Positions 40,148 to 48,451 of a stretch of DNA of 64,000 bases are shown here, piece after piece (within the stretch, counting starts at the first letter, position 1; every line of letters starts with the position of its first letter). A program made the translations under genes and the position numbers. This DNA comes from Hesseltinella vesiculosa (Eukaryota > Mucoromycota > Mucoromycetes > Mucorales > Cunninghamellaceae), in assembly GCA_002104935.1 (NCBI GenBank), contig MCGT01000019.1:1-64000 (forward strand), read 5' to 3'. Under the pieces are notes generated by a model. It was not told the DNA's origin. It made no database searches and saw nothing but the letters and a program-made list of their open reading frames with translations.

Positions 40148-41460
40148 GCCCTTCCTTTCCAGCTTACCTCAAACACAGCACGGTCTCCGTCACCACTGGA
40201 TTCGGCCAGACGGGTGCCCAACTAACGAAGAAGAGGGGGAGAAACGAGGTGAATCACAGTGCATTCTCGTCGGTTTTCAAGGTGATCAACTTTACCTGTT
40301 TGAGTAGGGACTCCATCGACCGGTAGGCTTGCTTTTGAAGGTCGCGGTTCTGATGTTGGCAAAGGATGAAAATGCTTTTGTTAAGAAACTCGTAATCTTC
40401 CAGTACAAAGGCGGAAAAGAGAGTGATGTGTTCGTTGAGGAGGTGCATGACGGCCAAAGGGATATAGTAGCGTGCCAGATCCTCTGGCATTTGCAGTGCA
40501 ATTTTGATGAGATCATAGATACGTTTGGTCTCTGGCGACGATGGCTGGAGGCTGATCAGGGAGCAATGGAGCAGGTTGGTCAGAGCCATGAAACCACCGG
40601 ACACAATGCTGTTGTCGGCATTGTCAGACCGGAATTCCTTGCTAATCATATCGATAAAGTTCCGCAAAAATACTTTGACTGCAAGAGGTTGGACCTGATC
40701 TGGGTAATACCGGGCAATGGCAGAGAGCAGCTCCATGATCGATCCTTTCACAGTCCCAGGTACTTTGTGTGTAGGAAGCCGGAATTCAAACGAGAACCTA
40801 AGGGTATCCGTGGGCTGTTAGCACTATATTATCGGCCGCACCTGGCCCTCTGGCTTACGTTTCGAAAAGCACCCGGATGTTCAAAGAGGATGTGTCCAGG
40901 TAATCGACAGGCTTGATCAAATTGAGTATGAGGCTGATGGCGGCGCATTTGACGCGAGCGCCACCGCCTTTAGAGAGTGCCTCACAAAGTTGCTACAAAA
41001 AGCAAGTATTAACGTTCATATATGAGTGACAAAGACAAGCAGAGACTTACCAGCAGTCGACCAAGGTAGGGTTGAAGCGCAGACTTTGCTTTGTCCATGA
41101 ACGTGACCAAAAAGTCCAAGGCTTGAGCAGACGACGACGAAACCACAGAATTGCGAGTAGATATATTGCGGCGAACAAAGTTGAGGAGACCTGTTCGTAC
41201 GTCCAGCAAAAGAGAGGTGACATATTCTGTCAAAGCATGCATAGTTAAAAATAAATAAAACCATCAGTAACATTTGGACAGTTTTAGGTTCCAGTTGGAT
41301 TACCTAGATCTTTATCATCCACTTCAGTCACGACCAAAGATGCAATGTCTGTAACAAGTGATTTACTGTCAAGAGAGGTCATACCAGCAGATGCTGCAGC
41401 ATTTGGCGTGTGTTCATTGAGATCTCGTAGCAAAGACGAGAGGCGATCAATCGCTGACAT
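25971..41460 (-). CDS. PRKDC: DNA-dependent protein kinase catalytic subunit (DNA-PKcs)
   Basis: A giant PI3K-related kinase that, with Ku, senses DNA ends in non-homologous end joining. Many exons cover 15.5 kb and read through as one long protein of roughly the human size (about 4,100 residues). Near 38.9-40.7 kb, N-terminal solenoid segments match DNA-PKcs ('[12 protein letters not shown]'-like '[16 protein letters not shown]', 'LLYDEF'-like '[11 protein letters not shown]', '[11 protein letters not shown]'). Near 31.7 kb is '[10 protein letters not shown]', the counterpart of the T2609 autophosphorylation site. The FAT region includes '[20 protein letters not shown]'. The kinase has '[11 protein letters not shown]', '[14 protein letters not shown]', '[13 protein letters not shown]', and '[20 protein letters not shown]'. 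The FATC ends '[18 protein letters not shown]'. '[10 protein letters not shown]' and the FATC separate it from ATM, ATR, TOR and TRRAP. Lys, GDRHxxN and DFG are all present, so it should be active. Start ATG 41458-41460; stop 25971-25973. Not every intron was placed. Confidence 0.95.
31420..31720 (-). other. ABCDE-like autophosphorylation segment of DNA-PKcs
   Basis: Inside the DNA-PKcs gene, '[17 protein letters not shown]' aligns with the human segment ending 'TPMFVETQ' that contains T2609. The Thr codon is at 31687-31689. A second TQ lies four residues on, and an SQ is at 31606-31611. A Ser/Thr/Pro-rich, probably disordered stretch follows, then the conserved 'LRRRF' start of the next block. 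The position between the end of the solenoid and the FAT region is the same as in vertebrates. Confidence 0.75.
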
Positions 41461-41674
41461 TGGCTTAAAATCAATCGAAGGGTATCAGCTAAACTATTCA
41501 ACGAACCCGAGGGCTAACTATATAAATCAATGCCTATAATAAAGCAATGAAAATAGAAAATAGAAAGAGATGGAGGGTACCAATGAAACTGAGGGAAGAA
41601 AGGGAGAAAAAAATAAAAAAAATAAAAAAGACACGCTTTTTTTGAAACAACGGGCATGGCGGCAATTAAATACC
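41461..41674. promoter_or_regulatory. Shared promoter of DNA-PKcs and a small divergent gene
   Basis: 214 bases separate the DNA-PKcs start from the first plausible ATG of the plus-strand gene (41675). The interval is A/T-rich and contains an AAATAAAAAAAATAAAAAAG-like run. No specific factor site was recognised. Confidence 0.5.
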
Positions 41675-42469
41675 ATGGCTACTTTTCTTCGCAACCTCTT
41701 TTTCTTTTCAGCAATGGACATAATCACAATGACATTTACACCATCTAATCAAACGATCCACGACATCCTATTCAAACTCATCCCCGAGCAGGAACAGCGG
41801 CTTTCTCTTCTTTGTGATTCCCCAAAAGACGCCATCGTTGACCGAAAACGCAAGGCGCCATTGGACGATGTCACCGCAGCCGTTGAGCAAGGTTTGTCGA
41901 GACATCGACCCCCAGGCTTCCCAGCTTTCAATCTTGAGCAAATCCTACTCGAGCTCGACTTGCACTTCAAGTATATTCAAACCCGTAAGTCCTATTTCTG
42001 CCTCAAAAATAGCTCAGTTTACTTCTCACAGTGAAGCGGTGGTGTGCGATTATACTTCAAACTGGGTAAAATCAATTAAAAAAAATCAACTGATAAATAA
42101 TAACAATAATCAAGTCAAAAACAGGATTTTGTTCCAGGCAAGGTGATACAACACGGTGTTAAACTGGGTGAAGAATGTGGGCTGAAGCTGCTTGACGAAA
42201 TCAACACGTATATCAACACAGGCAACATTGAAGGGTAAATAAAAACACTCAAACATGCTTCACACGAATGACTCACCTGTTTTTTATAGGCCCGAAGCTC
42301 TTGCCCACATTGTTAAAATTCGCTATCTCCTACGCAACATCCTCTGCATCTGTAAGGCGCTACACCAGCCTTTTTGACCCACCACCTCTGATCCCATTCT
42401 CTGCTAGACGCTACGTATTGGCAAGTCTGCAAGGAGCTATTCCAAGCCAAAAACAAGTATAAAAAATGA
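41675..42469 (+). CDS. Small conserved-looking protein of unknown function
   Basis: Spliced product of about 150-170 residues. Exon 1, from ATG 41675 or 41714, encodes 'TFTPSNQTIHDILFKLIPEQEQRLSLL', a Lys/Arg-rich patch 'DRKRKAPLDD', and 'PPGFPAFNLEQILLELDLHFKYIQT', ending at a gtaagt donor near 41983. A short second exon and an exon reading 'VIQHGVKLGEECGLKLLDEINTYI' follow. The end reads 'EALAHIVKIRYLLRNILCI', then probably splices (gtaagg..gctag) into 'YATYWQVCKELFQAKNKYKK', with a stop at 42467-42469. It is predicted helical, with no signal peptide. The boundaries of exon 2 are ambiguous. No family was recognised; divergence from DNA-PKcs suggests co-expression only. Confidence 0.6.
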
Positions 42470-42799
42470 AATGATCCTATAGCCAAAGCATTTTTACACG
42501 ATCTACACAGTCTTTTGGAAAATTAACGGGATGGACCGACAGAGTTTAACAAAGAAAGGAAGGCTGGAGACATAGGTAAAGCTTGGCGCGTGTTCATCGG
42601 ATTTCTGCCATCACTTGGCACGAGCCAGGTTTATTTTTCAGTCGTACACGTTTTTCAGGCGACCTGCCAGTTTATTTCAAGTGCGCGCGAAAGTCAAATA
42701 TCTTGCGCGCGAAACCTTTTTTTGTGCGTGCAAAATCGTTTTAGCACAGCATTTACCCTCTTCCATCTACTGCCAGAGAGGGTGGTACTTGCATGCAAA

Positions 42800-43180
42800 A
42801 TTGGGACGCGAATTGATATGAAGCAAATTTACCCTGTTATTTTTGACCAGATCGTCTGGGGAGGTGTGAAAACGAACCTGATCAAAAGTTAACTGGGCAA
42901 CCATTACCAAACGACCACATTTTTTCAGTACCGTTGTCATCACGCATTTGGATCCTCACACAAAAATTCACACTGATCCAATCACGCAAAAGTGCTGCGT
43001 AGCATTACTTTTTTTTTTTTTTTCAAATGAAGAGCAAAGCACTTAGATGGCCATATTCAGGCTCCGCACAATGCCTGCGATTCCTGGCCTGTGCACGCAG
43101 GTGTAGTTGGTTACCAACCTTCCAGCTCGTCCATGCATTGTCTGAGAGGCTTACGATTTTAATCAAGGTCATTTCTCATC
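42800..43180 (+). repeat. Dispersed repeat R1, copy 2 (internal deletion)
   Basis: Shares with the other copies 'gaccagatcgtctgggg', 'gtgaaaacgaacctgatcaa', 'ttttttcagtacc', 'gatccaatcacgcaaaagtg', a T tract and 'tccgcacaatgc'. It lacks about 50 bases present between the first two landmarks in the copies at 43.2 and 59.7 kb. Non-coding. Confidence 0.75.
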
Positions 43181-43205
43181 ATATCATATTGGTATGCAAA
43201 GGTTG
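43155..43205 (-). repeat. Dispersed repeat R2, inverted copy
   Basis: On the minus strand it reads a 'tgatgagaaatgacc' core preceded by a 'tttgcataccaatatga' stretch. This matches the plus-strand copies at 44.2, 61.5 and 62.0 kb. It lies at the junction between two R1 copies. Confidence 0.5.
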
Positions 43206-43214
43206 GTGCAAATT

Positions 43215-43600
43215 GGCTATGAGCAACATTGCACTGCGGCTTTTGATCAGATCGCCTGGGGGTTCCATGGCGAAAATGGCTGATTTTACATATTTTTAAG
43301 CTGGCGAATCGGAGGTGCGAAAACGAATCTGACCAAAAGTTGGCTGGGCCACTTTCACCTATCGACATGATTTTTTCAACACCACCATAATTCATACTTT
43401 AGCGCATTCGTGCAAATTTCTACATCCGTCGAATCATTCAAAAACACTGTGGAGTGCTTGCTTTTTTTTTTCAAAGTGGAAGAAAGTGAAACTTGGCTGG
43501 CCATTTTCAATTTCCGCACAGTGCTTTCGCTTCCAGCCAGCGCATGCAGGGCAATTGGTTAAAGTGAAGGCACCCCTCGACATTAAGTAGCAATGCAAAA
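43215..43600 (+). repeat. Dispersed repeat R1, copy 3
   Basis: The most complete copy: 'gatcagatcgcctgggggttcc', 'atggctgattttaca', 'aagctggcgaatcggaggtgcg', 'aaaagttggctgggcca', 'gacatgattttttcaac', 'gcgcattcgtgcaaatttc', 'acactgtggagtgcttgc', a T tract, then 'tccgcacagtgctttcgcttcc'. About 45% G+C in the core, with no open frame of note. It lies directly downstream of copy 2 in the same orientation. Confidence 0.8.
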
Positions 43601-44154
43601 GCTCAAATCTACCCTTCTCTAAAGCAATTCGAAAATGCAAAAGTCCCGACCTCGTGAAGAAGCGTCAATATCGTCAAAAATCATGATGAATGGCGCTCTT
43701 GGCATAGCCTCATCTTGGGGTAGAAATGCCGTCATCACCTTGATCCTTGAAGTGCTTGACAAAGGCGACCCAACCTGTCCAGAACACCTACTATACGTTT
43801 GATGGCCACTCATTGCCCTGCGTGCGGTGGCCAGGAATCGATGGTGCTGAGCGGAGACTAAATATGGCACTAAATATTCCATTCATTTTCGAAAAAAAAA
43901 AAAAAAAAACACAAACGTTGCACAGCTGTTTTGAGCGATTAGGATCGATGTGAAATCTGTATGGGCGCACAAATGCATGAACGATGATGGTTTTAAAAAA
44001 AATGGCGTCGATTGGTGAAGGTTGCTCAGTCAACAGCTGATCAATTCGTTTGACACCTCTGACTCCCCAGCTAAAAAAAAATGGGAAAATCAGGCGTTTT
44101 CGCCATGGAATCCCCAAGTGTTTTGATCAAAAAGCACCGTGCAAAATTGCTCAA

Positions 44155-44305
44155 AGTCAATTCGTCCCAAAGTTTACAAACCAGTACAAAATGGTGAGAA
44201 ATGACTATGATTAGAAATCCCACCCTCTCCGACACTGGATGGAAGAGGGGGAAGGCTGGTTAACAAGTACTAAAACGATTTCGCACGCACTTTATTTTTA
44301 CTTTC
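44155..44305 (+). repeat. Dispersed repeat R2
   Basis: The core 'aaaatggtgagaaatgac' follows 'aagtttacaaaccagta'. About 70 bases on comes 'aaacgatttcgcacgcactt'. The same two landmarks in the same order and at similar spacing recur at 61.5 kb. Confidence 0.6.
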
Positions 44306-45630
44306 TCACGCATATGAAAAAATGTTTTGGCGGTTCGTCCGGTGCACCCAAAAAGATCTGCTCATGACTCAAATGATAACCTGGCTGTCGCCAAATGATG
44401 ACAGAAATCCAGTACAAGGGAGGCTCTCAGGATCGATTTTCATGTCAAACAGTTTCGATGATGCTCATCGATGTTCGAAAAAGACTCATTGGGGCTGAAG
44501 TTGACAAATGCCAGTATTTGTTAAACATCCCCAGACCACGGGGCACGGGCGATTCGGGTAATTGACCAGGCCCAGCCCCTTCCCCTTGGTAAAAAAAATT
44601 TAAGTAATCAACCTAAAAGCATTTGCACGTCATTGATTTCTGATAAAAAATGACTCCTAGCACCTGGTCACCCTCCAAGGTACATTGACCTTGTTCATGT
44701 TAACTAATTCACCATTACTCTAGCAGCATGATATTTTTTTGAGCGCACGCTGAGCGACATTGTGGCTCGAAAAAGGCATTGCTCCAAATTTAGATCTGGC
44801 GCACTGGTCAAACTTTCTTTTTGTGGGACCCTGAGGTCTTTTAATTAGCGACACTGGATCGGGATGAACTGTAACGTCTTGCATGATCAACTGCATCCAA
44901 ACAGAAATTCATGGCGATCTGTTTAGCTCAAAACAGCTGTGGGACGCATTCATTATATTTCAGAAAAAGAATAAAAAAAAAAGTCAACCTGTTATGTTTA
45001 AGCCGAAAAGATTTGACTGCTTGGGTGGGCTTTGGTACATGCGAACCCAGAGCCATTAGAGGTCCCGTTGCCGCGGTTGGCGATCGATGACACCAAGTCT
45101 TCCGATCTATTTGGATATCGTGATTTTCTCTTAGGAGGGATACAAAAGGAAAGACTGAAAACCGGACTATGCTGCGGATCTCCGTCGCTTGCATGCTGTT
45201 GCTGGGTGCTGTTCTTATTGTGAGCCATAAATAAGACGACCACAGGCAAATGACAACCACGCTTGCCTGAATACATAAGTTGTGTGCCCGTACGATGATA
45301 GCATGGCAAGATATCTTGTGTATTACATCTGACATGCACAGGCTTTAGTTGGGGCTGGATTTTGAGTTTTTCCGTGTCATTCCGGTCCAGTGGCAATGCT
45401 CAGAGCTTGTTGGTGCTCTTGTGGGAAGTCATCCTGGGTCTTTGCCACCGCCAACTTGGCGCTGGATACCTCGGCGCATATGTCATGTATTGATATCAAT
45501 TGATGCTGGTGGTTTGCATTATTCATGAAGATGAACAGGTCGTCAGCACATGCCTTATGACGTAGTCGATTGCACCAAAAAAAAAATCATCGAAAACCGA
45601 AAAGGCTTTGCCATCCAACCGCGTAAAAAC

Positions 45631-45958
45631 TGAGTTAGGTTAGCCTTCAGAGCCTAACTAAAAATTATTGGACCAGCTGAGCAAATTCAGACTGTGATTT
45701 AAAAAATGAGCCACAGAGCAGATTTGTGTCATTGTGCGTAAACAAGCCAGGCTGCCACATTGAGACAAGTCACCAAAAGGAGCCATTTGACGAAATTCTG
45801 TTCATCAGCCAAAAAAAAAAGCGACCAAAGACTGTTCAATGTCGCAGCTTGGCCAGTCTTCGCACAAGGACTCAATTCGCTTTGTGGCTCATTCTTTCTA
45901 AATTTGCTCAACTGGCCCAATAATTTTTAGTTGGACTCCGATCCCTAACCTGACCTGG
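45631..45958. mobile_element. Hairpin MITE with about 110-bp terminal inverted repeats
   Basis: The two ends are reverse complements with a few mismatches. The left end includes 'aggttag', 'aactaaaaattattgga', 'tgagcaaatt' and 'atgagccaca'. The right end carries the same words in inverse order on the other strand. The centre (about 90 bases) is unique and non-coding. The length of about 330 bases and the large fraction in inverted repeats fit a miniature inverted-repeat element. Overlapping open frames on both strands are artefacts of the symmetry. Target-site duplications could not be fixed with certainty. Confidence 0.75.
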
Positions 45959-46674
45959 TTTGTCTGGCTGGCCATAGCCAATTTTTTTCCCTGAATGTGT
46001 CACCATATTTTTTTTAAAGAAAAAATCGCCCATATTAGAAGCGCTTCCCCACAAGAAAATTAAGATTTAATTTAACTCAAATATGGGGTACAAACTCAAA
46101 AATTTCTAAGCATCTTACCATTTTTTTTTATGCTCGATGCTAATTATCATTCCTGGGATTATTTAGCATTGACCGCTATACATTTCGGCCTATTAAGGCA
46201 TTGAGAATATTATTGTGCACGGATAATAATAATAAAAACGGCGCTACTTTCTACACCCATATTCAGCGATAGTGACATATTTTAAGTGTAAGTAAAAGCA
46301 AATAAAAAAAATGCGCTTTGTTTACTTCACTTCTTTGTGCTTTGTTATTACTGCTGCGTTTGCCAATTATGGGAATAAAATCTTACATTTTATTTTATTT
46401 TTTTGATTTTTTTCGCAACCACAAAGTTCGTATAACGATAAAAAAAACACGAGAAGGACAATCCCCTTCTTGCTCGTGTAAATCACGTAGAATAAGGACA
46501 GTAAACTCTATCATCGTTTTATTTTTGCAATCCGTTGAATACGACAGGTGATCGTTCGTATTGTTGCTGTTCCCACCCCTTTGGAAAAAAAAAATGAAAG
46601 GTATAAAGAGGAGGGATTGTGCTCTTTCTTTCGTTTTTTTTTTTTCATTCAAAACAAATCAAACAATCTTCAAT

Positions 46675-47263
46675 ATGAAATTCACTCTTGCTACCGTCTT
46701 TGCCTTGGTTGCTGCTGCTAACGCTGGTCTCGTTTCCCGCACTGCTGTCACCTACTCCTTCTGCAGCACTGGTGCTACTGGTAAATACTTATTTATAGAT
46801 GCCAAGCTTGAAATAGAAAACTGACCATTACATTTTATTTTTTATTGTGAAATGATTAGACCCCTTGAAGTAAGTATCATAAGTATAATCACAATGACAA
46901 AATATTAACTTTTTTCAATCTTTTAGGATCAGCAGCGTTGATCTCAGCCCCTACCCTGCTGTTCCTGGCAACAGCATCACCCTTAGTGCTGTTGGTACCT
47001 CCACCGCCACCGTCAACTCCGGTGCTTCCGCTGTTGTTACCGTTTCCACTGGTGGATTCACCTTGTGGTCGGCCACCTACAACGTCTGTACCGATCTTAC
47101 CATCAATGCTACCTGCCCCATTGCTCCTGGCACTTACTCTCTTTCCAAGACCATCACGGTTCCTTCCATCCTTCCTGCCGGTACCTACACTATGCAAGTG
47201 TCCGCCAAGAATGCCGACGGTTCTGAGCTCACCTGTATCACTGCTCCTTTGAACGTTGCTTAA
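46675..47263 (+). CDS. Secreted ML-domain (NPC2-like) lipid-binding protein
   Basis: Begins with a clear signal peptide, 'MKFTLATVFALVAAANAGLVSR'. The mature part is beta-rich: 'TYSFCSTG', 'SSVDLSPYPAVPGNSITLSAVGT', 'VVTVSTGGFTLWSATYNVC', 'CPIAPGTYSLSKTITVP', 'LPAGTYTMQVSAKNADGSELTCI'. Paired Cys, the 'P..PG' turn and 'CPIAPG' identify the MD-2-related lipid-recognition fold, related to fungal phosphatidylglycerol/phosphatidylinositol transfer proteins and NPC2. Three exons: 46675-46780, a 10-nt exon 46860-46869, and 46927-47263. A TATA-like 'ggtataaagagg' lies about 75 bases upstream of the ATG. Codon use is strongly C-ending (TCC, ACC, GCC), which suggests high expression. Confidence 0.9.
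46860..46869 (+). other. Ten-nucleotide microexon
   Basis: Flanked by gattag and gtaagt. Its ten bases complete two split codons and supply two more, giving Asp-Pro-Leu-Lys between 'STG' and 'ISSVD'. Without it the downstream 'ISSVDLSPYP' frame cannot be joined to exon 1. Confidence 0.8.
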
Positions 47264-47483
47264 ACTGATCAATGGTTTCAAGCTATCTTGATCATCTAAA
47301 GGAATAATACATGTATACAAAAAAAAAACAAAAAAAATAGTAGTATTATTCCATTATTTATCAAATAACTCACCTTTAATAAAATCAATATTTGTTGAGA
47401 TGGCAGTGCTACCTTACAAATATTTTATTAAAGGACAATCTATTTTCTTACTTGATATTGATGACCGTCAGGATTAACGCCTT

Positions 47484-47640
47484 CTACAATCCAATCAAAT
47501 CACCCATAACATTAGGCAAGCTGACAATGCCAAGGAGTTTGCTGTGCTTGGCGACTACGATCACGCGATAGACGCGCTGTTTTCGAATAATGCGGGAGAT
47601 TGACAGGTAAGTATCGTTCAAACAGCTTGCCTTAAAAAAA
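47484..47640 (-). pseudogene. CBS-domain remnant
   Basis: The minus strand reads 'SISRIIRKQRVYRVIVVAKHSKLLGIVSLPNVMGDLI', the second half of a CBS motif like those of AMPK-gamma (Snf4) proteins. Upstream, on the left in gene sense (47,650-48,000), fragments have coding character but are broken by stops in every frame. No full CBS pair or start can be assembled. It is most likely the 3' end of a decayed gene, convergent with the ML-domain gene. Confidence 0.5.
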
Positions 47641-48451
47641 TAAAAAAGGGTGAGGTCCTGTGGCAAAGCGTTCCTCGTCCCCTATGGTCCACCCTTTTCG
47701 CTAGCGCTCCACAATACTTACGTTGATGGCGATGAATATGAGGATGCGGTATTGGGTAAAGACACTGACAATCATCTCCACACCCAACTTCGGGCTCCTT
47801 GTCTGACAGGGCAACACGATGGGCTAGCCAGCAAATGGCAGGCATGGAACACTGGTCATGGGATCCAGACGCAGTTGATGAGGTGAGGCTATGCCAATAT
47901 GCTACTCGATATGACGCAGATGAGCAAATTCTGCAGAGGTGGGTATCGAAGACAATCAACGATAGCTGGCAGATAATGTATCGTAGGCAACGTGTTTAAA
48001 AAGGTTTGAACTAGCCGCTGGAATTCCCATGTATGCTATGAGGAGGGCGAAGTAAGTGATGAAGCTGGATCGTTGGACTCTATCAGAGTTGCGTTGGGAG
48101 AGACTTTCCGATGTTAACATTGGTTAAATGGTCGTCATGGAAGATGGGTGATGAAGACGGGTACTATATGCTGGTTATCATTCTCTAGATGGCTTAGCGT
48201 TTCGAGCTGACATGATGAGAACGTAGCGAAAAGAAGTAGAAAAAGGTGAAAGCAAAAGGGGGAGAATGACACTACAGAAAAAAATCCAATGTTAGTAGCC
48301 AATCAGGCGCTTGAATTATTTTCATCTAAACTTACTTTATTCATTTTCATGACAAACCTGCCAATAAAAAAAATTAGCATTTCCTCTTCACATTCTGCCT
48401 CAGGCTTACGTAAATAAGCTGGTTTATTGGCCAGCGAGGTAAAGATATTCA

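Noticed and set aside
25971..41460. TRRAP/Tra1 as identity of the giant kinase
   Set aside because: Tra1 is a pseudokinase. Here GDRHxxN and DFG are intact, and '[11 protein letters not shown]' plus '[10 protein letters not shown]' match DNA-PKcs.
43090..43130. tRNA-like words 'gtagttggttaccaacc' within an R1 copy
   Set aside because: No cloverleaf could be formed, and other R1 copies do not keep the word. It may reflect a distant tRNA-derived SINE origin, but this is not shown.
45637..45644. Telomere-like 'ggttag' words
   Set aside because: They occur once or twice as part of MITE ends, not as a tandem array, so there is no sign of a chromosome end.
45726..45923. Overlapping open frames on both strands at 45.7-45.9 kb
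   Set aside because: They lie inside the MITE inverted repeats and mirror one another, so they are artefacts of the symmetry.
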